NCBI GenBank assembly: GCA_947683625.1
Contig: CANTUR010000047.1
Location: 5,704,001 to 5,768,000 of the forward strand
Direction: 5' to 3'
DNA from: Mallotus nudiflorus
Taxonomy: Eukaryota > Streptophyta > Magnoliopsida > Malpighiales > Euphorbiaceae
Length of the DNA stretch: 64,000 bases
Shown here: piece by piece, positions 1 to 11,854 of the stretch
Numbering within the stretch: the stretch's first letter is position 1
Layout: every line of letters begins with the position of its first letter
Made by a program: the position numbers and the translations under genes
Notes under the pieces: generated by a model
Seen by the model: the letters and a program-made list of their open reading frames with translations, nothing else
What the model was told of the DNA's origin: nothing
The model's database searches: none

Positions 1-2993
1 AAAATAAAATATTAAGTTTGAAATATTTTTTTCATACTAATAACTAAAAAAAAAAAAAGCTTAATCGTGGCATATATAATTTTATAATTTAGTCATGCAG
101 TATTGTAGACCAAACAACGTACGCTTGAATATAAAATAATGCATTTATATTTCAACAAAAATCTATTTAACAAAAACTATAATTAATATGATTGGATCGT
201 TCATCAATGGAATGTTTCCATTTATGATCTATTAGAGTAATTTAATCATTCATTAACAAAAACTAGTGCTTCTGTCTAATTATAATTAATTAATTAAGCT
301 TACTTTAATAAACTATATGTTCAAGATTTTACGCTTTTAGTTGGCATATATATTATACATATATGTACAACCACTTTCAAATGGTCGGTTTAAGTAAGCC
401 AATTTCGTGTAGGTGACTAAATGGCTGATTTTTCAGAATATATAACAATTAGCTACTTTAGATTATCATATAATTTAATATAATATCCTTATATATTAAG
501 CTTTTCTTCAACATTGTTGATACACAAGCTAGCCATACATGGAGCAAAAAGGACCACTTCTCCAGCTCTTTAGGCAAGGATACATTCCAATAATTTTTTT
601 CTGAACTATTAATATTTAAAGTTTATTATTTGATTTAAATAAATAAATTTTAATTAATTTAATTTAATTTAAAAATACTATAAAAACAATAAAAAAATTT
701 TAATAACTAATTTAATATAACTATATATTACTTAACTTAAACTAAAATTATCATTCAAACAAAAACTGTTTTCTATCCGTTAATTTCTACGGTAGTTGAT
801 GCACTCTCCATGATTTTTAATAATCTAACTTTCTCCATTTAAAATAGACACCCAAACAAGCTAATAACTAGAAGTCGGTGCAAAAAATATTAAAGATATG
901 TTCAATCAAATCCTAAGATTGATCGAAAGAGTTGGACTAGTAGCTGACTTTTAATTCTTTTAAATGTCAGAATGGTCGGTTCTGAATCCTGACATGAAAC
1001 TGGATTGATTCATATCTAATTCCAGGATTCAGGAAAAAGCAATTAATTATTCTTAGTTTTGAAACACTGTAACGCGTATTGTTTGTTGTTGTTGCACTGC
1101 TAGTCAAGTCAAATCCCATTTTCTTCCTCTTCTTCTTATTTAAAACTGGAAGTTAATTACTCATTTATCAAAAGGAAGAAAGAGTCCATTATTTCAATCT
1201 TCATTTAAACAATATTTTGAATATATATATATATATATATAACATTAAACTAAGTATCAAAATATTTTAAACCATTTTATAATTTTTTTCAGATTAAACT
1301 AAATTAATTAAAACACACTAAAATTTAAATATCATCGATTTAAACAAAAGAAAAAAAGCTCATCTTTTCAAGAATTTCATGTTCTTATTTTTTTCTTTAT
1401 ACTCTATTTTTTTTTACTTCTAATTTACTAAAATAATTATATTTTATTCAATTTAATTTTCTCATAAGTTCCTACATTGGTTATTTTATTGTATATTGAT
1501 AAGCTCTTCATAAAGATCATAAAGATAGAGAAGGAGAAGAGTTATAAGTCACAACAAGGCCCTCTAATAAAATCATTTACTTTTTTTTTTTTTGAAATAT
1601 AAAATCATTTACTTAAAGATCATCAATTATTAATTTTGAACCATTTATATATATTTTTTTTTTTAATAATTGAGTGATCAAGAGGAATAGAAATTGAACG
1701 TATAATCTTATTTTATAAAATTCATCAGCTGAATTATTAGATAATATGTTTTTTACAATTTTTTTTAAATAATAGAGAATTTACATATTTAATTAATTCA
1801 AGGACAGGTGTATATCTAAAGTTTGAGTTCTCATGTTCTTTGCTGTATGTTGATTAGAACTGCATTAATTATCAGATTACTACATAGATTAGAAAGGTAA
1901 CGTGACATCTACAGTACAGTTTTGGGAGATTAAAATTATTGTCTTGCCCTCCACCCTATTTCTCAGTTGCCCCTAAAAACAATGTTTTTAAAATATATAT
2001 ATAGTCCTATTTGTCCTGAGAGATCGCAGCATCTATCACAGCCCAAAAACCATATTCAAATTCATGTCACATAAATCAAACATTATTCCAACTGTACCAT
2101 TGCAATTTGCTAGTGTAAAAAAGCATTTATTAATGTAATTCAAAGTGTATCAATCAGACCAATTAACTGGTCTTTTTTATTTGTAAATATTATAAAATTT
2201 TAAATTTAAATTTTCATAATCATTATTTATTAAAATTAGTAAAAATTTAGAATGATTGAAAATTATTCTTATTTAAATCATATCTCGAATTTAAAGTGTG
2301 ATTAACAATTGAAAGATTCAATAACTATTAAAATCATATGGTAAGAGTTATTCTCCATTAGTCGATGTTTCAATTTCAAATCATATAAATCAATTTTGGA
2401 AGAAATTATACTGTATTTATAATTCTATTAAGATTAATCATACTAATTATTATTTAATAAATTTTAAATACTGATAGATCAAATAAAAAATAAGTTATTA
2501 AAAAATTTTATAATTTTTATAATTTTATCTCAACTTAATTGAATTAATTAAAATTTAAATAAAAAATATAATCTTTCACAAAAAAATAAAAATATATAAT
2601 AAAAATTTATCAATGATAAGGAAATGATATAGCTGGCTGTCTCCATGAAAAAAAGCAAGAGAAAAGCTCATGCAAAGTGATAATCACATAAATTATACAA
2701 AGAAGAAAAAAGCAACCTTTTTTTTTTAGCCAAACGTAGCTGTCGTGTAACAACCCACACTACATCATTCAACAACATAACATAACATAAATGGCCATTT
2801 ATAATTAAGGCTCCACGTCCGACACTCAAAGAAAAAAATAAAAAACCATTATAACATTATCAAAATTATAATTTAATTCCCCATCAACAAAAACCATGGA
2901 TTATACATATATATTTACCATATCTTATATATAGTTTATTAATTAATTAATATACAGTATACAATTATGGCTTAATTATTAATAATTTTCTGA
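1..2993. other. AT-rich intergenic DNA, no gene seen
   Basis: About 3 kb of AT-rich host DNA with many poly-A and poly-T runs and a short AT dinucleotide run near 1219-1240. I found no open frame with recognisable protein similarity and no terminal inverted repeats. The last few hundred bases lie downstream of the minus-strand HIPP gene and probably hold its 3' UTR and polyadenylation region. Confidence 0.6.
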
Positions 2994-3579
2994 CTACATG
3001 ATGGAACAAGCATTTGGATTTTCATCACTGAACATGCTGGTGTAGTGATCATCGACAGTGGTTTCAGTGATCGTGGCGGTGACGGGAACAGCTCTGACAT
3101 GATTTGGAGGTGCCTTCTTGTCATAAGCTTGAGAAACATATGGATTTGCTACTAAACTGTAAGGAACATAAGGCCACAGCTCTACCTTCTTCTTCGTTGA
3201 TTGAGCTGCCTTCAACACCTTTTTTGAGTCTACATAACCAGTCACCGTCGCCTTCTGCTGCTTCAAGTCTACTTCCACTTTTTTCGCTCCTGAAAAATGA
3301 AAAAACAACAACATGCTATCGTTAATTTCTTTTGCTTAATTTTGTTCTAAAATTCAACCTGGAAACCTTGCAGCCCAGGAGACGACTCCAAGGAAGGCAA
3401 GTTAAAAGACATATATACATACCTTTAACACCAGAGAGGACACTCTTGACTTTACGTGCACAGCCTTCACAGTCCATTCTGACCTTGAGTGCTACAGTTT
3501 GCATTTGCTTCCTTTTCTTTCGTTTCTTGACACTGCTTAGCAAGTCAGAGAAGTACTCCAAGGTGCCTGAAACACCCAT
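2994..3579 (-). CDS. Heavy metal-associated isoprenylated plant protein (HIPP), two exons
   Basis: Exon 1 is 3423-3579 (ATG at 3577-3579) and exon 2 is 2994-3289 (TAG stop). The 133-bp intron has GT at 3422-3421 and ends in TTTTTCAG. The joined CDS is 453 bp, giving 150 aa, the usual size for this family. An N-terminal basic stretch (KKRKKRKQ, about residues 18-25) precedes an HMA domain with the metal-binding motif MDCEGC (Cys37 and Cys40). The C-terminus is CSIM, a CaaX farnesylation box. The start MGVSGTLEYFSDLL and the tail with ETTVDDHYTSMFSDENPN match the Arabidopsis HIPP20-24 subgroup. Known family role: membrane- or nucleus-associated, prenylated metallochaperones that bind Cd, Zn or Cu and act in metal homeostasis and stress responses. 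No frameshift or lost key residue is visible. The exact HIPP number is not assigned. Confidence 0.95.
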
Positions 3580-3644
3580 TTTTCTGTTTCTTGATTCGGT
3601 TTATTATTGAGGAACTAAGTTCTTGAAAGGAGAGCCGAGTGTAT

Positions 3645-3690
3645 ATGCAAATAACTATATATATGTATATAGGTATATATTAAGCTTTTA
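3645..3690 (-). promoter_or_regulatory. Candidate TATA region of the HIPP gene
   Basis: Read on the minus strand, a run of TATA-like sequence (ATATATAGTTATTTGC and neighbours) lies about 70-105 bases upstream of the HIPP start codon. This is a plausible core-promoter position, leaving a short 5' UTR. The background is AT-rich, so the call rests on position only. Confidence 0.35.
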
Positions 3691-6600
3691 GGTTTAAGGA
3701 TTTGGGCAGAGAGAAGTGTCAATAGCTATAGAAAACGAGCGATACAAAAGGAGAGGACACACTGATACTCTTGGTCTCAGCTGCTTGGTCTATGGCTTTA
3801 TAGTAACCAGATATATAGAAAAGGAAATGTATAAAATAATAATTAAATAATGCAAGAAAATCAAGGGTGAATCTATTTATATAGATATAATGTTTTCAGT
3901 GGCTATTAGTAAATCGTTAGGTCAAATTTTTAAAATGACCTCCCCAAGTTGATAACCCCATGTACTAGGGTGGAAAAGGAAAAATAAAATTTTTTTGAAA
4001 AATTTTGAAATTAATATGGTAATTTATTGCGGACCAATGACACATTATAGTGTTATTACCCGCGATATATATAATTATTAATTTTATAAATATTGATTAT
4101 AAAGTATATATTAATACCAATGAGAGAATATTCAAATGATATTTTTTCTACAAAGACATTTTAAGTGAAAAATTTAATTTTTATCATCGTTAGTTTTAAA
4201 ATAGTGGACAACCTTTTTATCTGTAGGTTAGATGTAATATTTTTTTATGTAAATAAGAAGAAAATAATGAGAGTATAAAAAAGATATACTAGAAAGTGCA
4301 TGAAGCTTCTCAAATACCTTTTGTAGATGCCCTTGTTAACTTCTCAAGGTATATAGCAGAGATGGAAAGAGAAAAAAGGATTTTTAAAGATGCATGATTG
4401 ATTGATTAATTATTTGCTTTAGTCTCTCTTCTCATAACTAATTAATTAACTCTCCCAAACAATCTTTTTCAGAGATGAATTAATTCCCTACAGAATGTGG
4501 CACTGTAATAAAAGCTCCTCTTTTTTTTTTTTAACAACAGTAACAAAAGCTCCTTGTGCTTGACCAAAAAAATAAATATATAAAAGCTCCTTGTGCGCTG
4601 GAATTTCTTTTCTTATTATTATTCAAAAAAATAAATAACTTTCCTTGCCTGTTAAGAAAATACTACATCCAAACTAATGAATCAATATTATATAACTGAA
4701 ACAAATTTAAATTAAATAAGATATTTATAATAAGCTATAATACCGTAATATAAAATACTCAAAATATATTACTTTACATAAAAATTAAACAGGTAAAATT
4801 TTTTCATCATATAGCTTTATTTAATTTTAATAATTTAGAAGATTTACATTTAAATATGAATATTGAGAGGTCAATTTGAATCCCTTTGTTAGAGTAAAGG
4901 GATTTAATTAACTTTAAGCAAGCATGATTTGCTCCCAGAAAACACCCAAATCTGTGGGATTAGGTGCAGCGGCTCCTCATATTGCTTTAGCCACACGAAA
5001 GATTAAAAAGATGTATATGATAGGATAGTTGGAAGGACAAAGGAAGAAGATAACAAAAAAAAAAAAAAAGATAGAAAAAGACCATTGTCAAAAGTTGAAA
5101 ATTATTCAAAGATTCATTTCCCTTTATTTTTTCTAATAATTTTTTCGTATCCAATATTTTCGATTAATTTAGAATTCATATAAATTCATAAAATATTATT
5201 TATTAAGTTAAAATTTGTAAATATATACATATAATTATATTTTATAATGAAAAACAAACCACTTAAAATATCTACCAGTCATTATTGAATATAAAATAAA
5301 AAGGATTTATTTATTTACATCAAATATAATATAAAATACTAAAAGTATTTATTAACCATTCAATATTTTATATATTTATTATTTATTTAATAATTATATA
5401 AAAATTTTCATAAATATATGAATGTATATGTATACTCGATCATGCAAATAAAACAAATAGGGTGGTATATTATGGAATCGCATGGCATCAGCAGATGCCA
5501 TGTTACAGACGATCAAGATAGACCTAAGACTGGTGGTGAGATGAGGATCCAATGGTAAAGCAAAGTTCCACATGGAGATGAGAAATAGCAAAAATTCACC
5601 AATGGAAGATTGTTCAGAAGCAGTTGTTGTCGACTAGCGGGGGATTACTTAGCTCGGTTGATGGATGGATGGATGGATTCATGCAATGTAATGTATTATT
5701 GGACGGTGGGACTGTAGAAAAATAAATAAAAGAAACATAAAGACATAGATGGATGAAGATGATGGAGAATAAATTAAAATAAAAAGAAAGCTAATGGATC
5801 AATCAAAGATGGGTTCTGCTGCTGTGAGACAAATGGCACCAACTTAAGAAGATTGAGTGTTTAAAACCACCATCTTTCCTTCAATTTTCTTTACAATAAT
5901 TTTTGGTATTAGTCGGTTTAAAAATTCTAACTAATTTTTTAAATTTTTCACTAATTTAAAATGAGTAAAATGAACAGTTATAAGGGTTCTAAGTATATAA
6001 AAATTTAAATAAAATAAACTTATAAAAGGGACAAAGTTCTTGTAGCCCTTGTTTTCTCGAAGTCTAAATTTTACTTTCAAAATCTATTTTATTTGACATA
6101 TGATCAAATAAATGTTACTAAAGATAAATTTATTTTAAAGTTTATTTTTACTTACATAAAATTTGAATTTTATACTTTTATTTAAAAAATTTAAATTTTC
6201 TGCTATTGATACTTTTTTATTACTACTTTTTAAGAAAAAGGAATGGCAAGTTTTGATATGGAGGATATCAAAATAGTGGACGTCCTCTATTAATTTGTAG
6301 TGTGTATTTGAGATTTAAAACCTTAATTCATCACACATAATGTTGCCAAGAAAAACAGTTAAAAAAAAAATGTTGCCAAGAAAGCATGGACTCTCAGGTT
6401 TAATTTTGAAAAGGCATAATGTATTGTGTTATTAAATATTATATATTTTGAAATGTAAATCTTGATTTTTATATAATTGTTGATTTTGAAGGAAAATTTA
6501 TTTTTTATTATGTAGTTTATTAAAATTTAGATAACATAATCTTTTTACGGATAAAAATAAATAAATATTATATAAATAGGTTTTTTTTATATATATAATT

Positions 6601-7275
6601 TCTTGATTGGTGATAGGCCCTGATGGCAGGAAAAAATAATAAATAAAGAGCTGACGGAGATGGAGGATCTTGGAAAATTATTTGCTATTTATTTAATAAT
6701 TTTTAAGGAATACATATTTAGAATAAATAAAAAAAATTTGAGGATGTTCAAGTGCCTGTATGACAGATGGATCAACATGGATTAGAGATGAATCTATTAA
6801 TTAATTAATTAATTGGTACTATGTGATACTCAAATCCATAATCATTAAGTACTTGCAACGATTGATGCAAACTGTTCCACATTGAAAATAGTATTTTCAT
6901 TCTAGTGTGATATGCAGATTCATCTCTTCATTCTCTGCTCATAGATGATGGATGGATTTCTCATGGATTTTGTATGTATAAGCTTTGAATTTCTTTTCAT
7001 CTATCTCAAATTGTAATTTTTTTTGGAATTAATATATTATTTGTTTTTAATTATTTGAACTTAATGTATATTTCATTTATATATCACCAAATATTCTTTA
7101 CAAATTTATACTAGTTAATGCCATAATGGAAAATGAGTTATTTAATATTAATAACAGATTATGTGTTCGTAAATGTTAATATAACTTGGTGTTATAATTT
7201 TTTTTAGAGAAAAAAATTTTTCATTTTTTAAAAACTAAAAAAGTATATTTTGATAATAAAATAATATAAAAAAGA

Positions 7276-7354
<79 letters not shown>
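7276..7354. repeat. (TA)n microsatellite, about 39 units
   Basis: An uninterrupted TA dinucleotide array of nearly 80 bp in intergenic DNA, probably polymorphic in length between individuals. Confidence 0.95.
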
Positions 7355-7356
<2 letters not shown>

Positions 7357-7984
7357 CCTAAGTTTTGAAGTTATTAAATTCAAAATTTAACAAATATCTA
7401 TTTTTTAGTATTCTCTCTGAAAGTAAATGTGTCAAATTATTAAACATTCTAATTTTTTATTAAAAATAAAATAATTATCACATTTATTTAATATTATTTT
7501 TTAACTAAAACATTATTATACATATCTCAATACTATTTAAATTCTAAAGATATTTGTATATTACATATTTTTCTATCTTAAATTACTCAAATATTTTTTT
7601 AAATCATTAAAAATTTTATTTTTAAAAAATTTAAAAATATAATAATATAATAATTATTTAATATTATTTTTCAAATAAAACACTACTATATATACACTAA
7701 TACTAATATAATAATTTTAAAACTAATTCATTATAATTAAAAAATTATGGTAACAAAAATTAATTTTATAAATAATCTTAAATTTCAATATTTTCCTTCA
7801 AAAATAATCCTATATTTTAATATTTACTCCTAAAACTTTATATATAACAGCATTAAAACTTTAAAATATACCTCTATACTATTTATTATATTATTAATAG
7901 AAATTTATTATACAATTTATTTATGCTAAAAAATTTTATTATACTATTTTTTAATTTATATAAATTCTGTATGTAAATTTTATT

Positions 7985-7988
<4 letters not shown>

Positions 7989-8017
<29 letters not shown>
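7989..8017. repeat. (TA)n microsatellite, about 14 units
   Basis: A short uninterrupted TA array, about 500 bases before the outer retrotransposon LTR. Confidence 0.9.
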
Positions 8018-8019
<2 letters not shown>

Positions 8020-8524
8020 ATATAATAAAATTTTTTATTAATAAAATATGTTAAAATATAAATAAATTATTTATTAATAAGTATCTCTTATATAACTAGT
8101 TAAAATTAAATCTTACAAAATTTCTTATAACTGTTATTCAGTCATATTGAGAGCTTTTTTCAACGCATAATTTTACGATCGTGCATACTACGCAAGAATT
8201 TTGATCTTTAATAAAAATTTCTAAGATGAATGTTCCTATCAAAGTATTGTTTATTGTTGACCAAGACCTAAAACCCGACAACTTCCATGATTCAAGACAT
8301 ATGCCACGCCACCACCAAATTAATCTAATTCGTCACCATTAAAATTTTACACTAAAGGTATACCCTAGCTAGTTCTGTGTTTGGTGACTATCACCATTAT
8401 TAAGTGACACCACCACCGTGTGTGGCCGGAAATGTCTAAATTTTGTAAATTAATATATAAAATAATAGGACAATCATTAATTTCAAATGTACATATAATA
8501 ATATATCAAAATTAACTATCGATA

Positions 8525-10443
8525 TGTGCAATGGTTTTGGTCGTACATTTAAGTGTTGACAATTATAGTACTGTATGAGTTTGGAATTCACTAAGAAATA
8601 TATAGTGGGTTTGGGGTTCAAAATAGAGATAGAGTCGTCACCCCGGATAAAAGTCGGAACATAATATACAATAACTGGATTACACGGAGATTCCCAAAAG
8701 CTGTCATCAGAAATTGGGTTCAAAAACTAGGTATGGACTTTTAGAATACCCATCTAACCTTACTATTGCCTTTCGTATATGTTTTGTATTTTATTACTTT
8801 TGATTATTAATTTATTTTTTTATTGATATGCAAATCACGATTAGTTTTCAATTTTATATTTCATTCTAAGTTTGTACATTAGTCACATTTTAGGTTTATT
8901 TCCTCGACATTCAATTATAAATAAGAAAATAAAAATAATTTACAATCATTCATTCCAAATAAAAGGGAAGAAGAATTAAGGATTATAACTTTTAGTGTAA
9001 ATAAATGTAAAAATACTAAAAATAAACCATACATAAACCAAAAATAAACTAATTAATTATACAAATTAATACTCAAAAAAATGATAAATACGGCGAATGT
9101 CTAGTGATTAAAAATCACCAAACAATTCCTATAACATGTACCAGTTAATCCCATACAATAACAACAATAATATTTACAAATCATCAACAAACAATATTCA
9201 CAAAAATAAATGAAAATAAACTCATAAAATGGTTCACTAAATATCATAAAAAGGGAAATAACATGGGAACAATATCAATCAACATAGGAATCATGCATAA
9301 TCTAAAAAAAATCACAAATTAAACACAAAAATTATGCCAAACATGCAAGATACAGACAGAAAATCAAGGCATAATCATACAAGACTCTATCAAAGAGACA
9401 ACGCCTCTTCAAAAAAGCGTCATCTCGTGACCAGGAGGCGATGCCTCCGTTGCCTTATCATGAAGGGGCGACGCCTCTATGAAGAGACATCGCCTTTTCA
9501 ACAGAGGCAAGAACACTCTATATTTCTTACATCCTAAGAAACACGATGATCATATAAATAAATGAGAAATAAACGTGAATATACAAATATGAACAATCAA
9601 TATCCAATATCTCATGCAACTATGCTCCTCTATAAGCTTAAAATAAGTAATATAACAAAATAACACAGAATAACAACAAATCAAAGCTTTTAATAAAGAT
9701 AAAAACTCAAAGCTTAAAAATAGAGAAACTCACTGACTTAGACATGCTAGATGCTCCTAACTAAGCCCTCAGAGCTTGGTTGATGGAGGAGTGCTCTTAA
9801 ATACAAGGAAGGTTCCCTATTCTTCTCAAGAATCAAGTCTTTTAAGTTTTAAAGTCCCTTCCTCTTCTTCTTCCTCCTTTCTTCCTTTCTTTTTTTCCTT
9901 TCCTTTCTCTTTTCTCTCTGCTTTTTTCAAGCTTTTTTTTCTAACAACTAGCCAAGCTCTTCTCTTTTTTCACACATTCCTTTTTAAAGCCTCTCTTATT
10001 TTCTCCTTTTTCAAATTCCCAAAAACCCATTCTCACCCTCTCCCATTGCCTTTTTTTCATTCTCTGGGGTCTTTCCTACCTTTTTTCCTTTTCTTTTACA
10101 TCCAAAAATGACAAAATCTCAATAGGTGGACTTCCAACCACTGTCATTAATGGCATTTAATACTACAGAGAGTGGGTGTGATGAGGCAGCGGCTCTTTAA
10201 TGAGGCATCGATGGAGGCGATCGCCTCTTCACTTGGGCCAAGTCATGGCTTGTGGGTCAAAAGGTGATAGACTTGGATTTTGGCTTAGTGTTTGGGCTTA
10301 GACATAGTTTTTGTAGGCTTGGCTTAGTGTTTGAGCTTTCAGAGTTTATTTTAAAGAAGTCTCAGGCTCCCCTTGCATTCAAAACTAGAATTTTCTCATC
10401 ATTGGGTTTTCGTTGCAAGCTGATTAAACTGATAGTGTCCACA
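8525..10443 (-). repeat. 3' LTR of the outer Tat element
   Basis: Read on the minus strand it begins TGTGGACACTATCAG, directly after a polypurine tract, and ends near 8525, where similarity to the 56.2 kb copy stops. By eye it is about 85-90% identical to the right copy in the part I compared (8761-8940 against 56480-56660), with small indels. It contains a cluster of GAGGCG palindromic motifs (about 9390-9510 and 10185-10240) and a purine/pyrimidine-biased stretch at 9840-10110. The outer boundary is uncertain by several bases. Confidence 0.8.
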
Positions 10444-10457
10444 GTTTGCCCCTTTGG
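10444..10457 (-). promoter_or_regulatory. Polypurine tract of the outer Tat element
   Basis: On the minus strand CCAAAGGGGCAAAC lies immediately before the TGTGGACAC start of the 3' LTR. This is the expected site and composition for the plus-strand primer of a Ty3/gypsy element. Confidence 0.75.
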
Positions 10458-10609
10458 TTTTTTAAAAAATTGAATTTTTTAAAATAATTTTTTGAAAAAG
10501 CAACATGCACATCAAATAAAGAGTAAGAATGACATACCTGACCTGCAAGTTTCACTTGGGCCATCAATCTTGGGAATTCAAACCCAAGAGCTTGAGATTC
10601 TTCTCCAAA

Positions 10610-10915
10610 ATATGACTGTGTTCCTCAAGTTTTCCTAGCTCAATCAGTCACTCATTAATAAATTTTTTTATGAATCTCAAACATGGCTTAATCTTCATTT
10701 AGTAGAGATAGAGAGGAAACGTAGTCATAATCCTCGAGTTAAGCTAACTCAGTCAGCTACTCATTATAAATTTAGCATGATTCCCAAGTTTTCCTGGCTT
10801 GAGAAGTCACTCAGTAGAAAAGATAAAGCGTAACCGTGTTCCTCAAGTTTTCCTGGCCCGATCAGTTACTCATTATAGTTTGGCATGAATCTTAAGCATG
10901 GGTCAGTCTTCACTT
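10610..10915. repeat. Tandem repeats of about 110 bp in the 3' untranslated region of the outer element (part 1)
   Basis: Degenerate units share TCCTCAAGTTTTCCTGGC, a TCAGTYACTCATTATA block and an AGCATGG block. Units start near 10617, 10724 and 10834. The array is cut by the Tekay-type insertion and continues at 22059, where a further unit starts near 22089. Confidence 0.65.
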
Positions 10916-11311
10916 TGTCACGACCCAAAACAGGGGCCATGACCGGCGCTAGGGAATGGGAATTCTTTCGAATCCGGAACCCGTAGCAAGCCTAAAAAAT
11001 AAAATAAAAATGCAATAATAACCATAAAAATATAATATGCAGCGGAAAAATAAAAATCATAAATATTACAATATCATCCATATCAACTGGATTCAATTCA
11101 AAACTCATCACATCACATATATAATCTCATAAATGTATAATCTTTATACAAATCCAGTTTTACCATAATACATCTCTTTAAAACAAATACATAAAATCCA
11201 ATACTTTAATTTACAACTACTGCAGTGTCTAGATAAAATAAATAAGACTCAAGTAGACAATTTACATAAAAAAGCCGGGGCGGAAGAAATCCGGCGTATC
11301 GACCTGCTACT

Positions 11312-11368
11312 GAGGTCTGAGGAAGTTGACTCTCCTGAAAAATAGTCAACGGAGGGGAGTCAGACCTC
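11312..11368. other. Long stem-loop in the Tekay-type LTR
   Basis: Outer arms GAGGTCTGA and TCAGACCTC pair perfectly. Inside them GTTGAC and GTCAAC can form a second stem. The repeat is present at 19389-19445. In the diverged copies at about 34680-34733 and 41999-42057 the outer arms are kept while the inside has changed. Confidence 0.6.
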
Positions 11369-11628
11369 ACTGAGTGAATTACTATAGTATATATACATAC
11401 ACTCTAAGTGATAATGCATACAGTCAACAGTATATATATAATATGTATATATACAGGCAAGTTCATACAGATGCAGAAAAATCATTTTATATATTTTGTC
11501 TGAAAATCAACTTTTATGAAGGATCACATAGAACCCTAGAATATCGCAACCTCAGAAAAATAGTGTTAAACAACACTCTAGCCATACAGGCTCACTAATT
11601 CCAAATATATCCACTTAATCCATATGGA

Positions 11629-11732
11629 CAGTAGACTGGCCCCGAGACACTAAGTCAACCGAGCTCCAGCAGTCTGACTGCCAGTGTGATTGGCCCCGAG
11701 ACACTTGGTCAACCGAGCTCCAGCAATCACAC
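11629..11732. other. Two tandem hairpins with covarying stems in the Tekay-type LTR
   Basis: Two adjacent units share a core (GAGACACT..GTCAACCGAGCTCC) but have different arms. The first pairs CAGTAGACTGG with CCAGCAGTCTGACTG; the second pairs GTGTGATTGG with CCAGCAATCACAC. Each arm matches its own partner, so the stems differ while pairing is kept. Copies are at 19706-19809, about 34992-35093 and 42312-42415. Confidence 0.65.
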
Positions 11733-11835
11733 CCAAACCACATCTCACATATATCAATAATCATAATCAAATCGATATCCACAAATAAGTTAGTAATAAA
11801 GCCTAAAACTATAGGCGTACCGGTACGTACTCGGT

Positions 11836-11854
11836 CCTAGTGCTGCCCACTAGG
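11836..11854. other. Short conserved hairpin CCTAGTG/CACTAGG in the Tekay-type LTR
   Basis: A perfect 7-bp stem with a 5-base loop, a few bases after a perfect 12-bp palindrome CGTACCGGTACG. It also occurs at 19913-19931 and, with one loop change, near 35208 and 42518. Confidence 0.65.

Larger units (their letters stand above)
3691..8524. other. AT-rich intergenic DNA between HIPP and the retrotransposon nest
   Basis: Nearly 5 kb with no recognisable gene. It contains low-complexity AT stretches, a GGAT run near 5660-5680, a short perfect hairpin at 5481-5502 and two AT microsatellites listed separately. The part nearest 3.7-4.0 kb is probably the HIPP upstream region. Open frames here are short and lack similarity or composition typical of coding DNA. 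Confidence 0.6.

Noticed and set aside
3104..3325. Plus-strand frames over the HIPP gene (also 3332-3610)
   Set aside because: Shadows of the minus-strand HIPP exons; they ignore the splice sites and lack similarity.
5481..5502. Hairpin CATGGCATC-AGCA-GATGCCATG as a possible microRNA precursor
   Set aside because: The stem is only 9 bp and flanks do not extend the pairing, far short of a plant miRNA precursor.
5394..5591. 65-codon minus-strand frame in intergenic DNA
   Set aside because: Low-complexity end, no recognisable motif and no support from surrounding sequence.
8436..8723. 95-codon minus-strand frame containing ISDDSFWESPCNPVIVYYVP
   Set aside because: It is LTR sequence; the same segment at 56183-56428 has different stops and no conserved reading frame.
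9776..10111. 111-codon Ser/Phe-rich frame, with a similar one at 57663-57893
   Set aside because: It lies in a pyrimidine-rich part of the outer LTR, and the two LTR copies do not keep the same frame.
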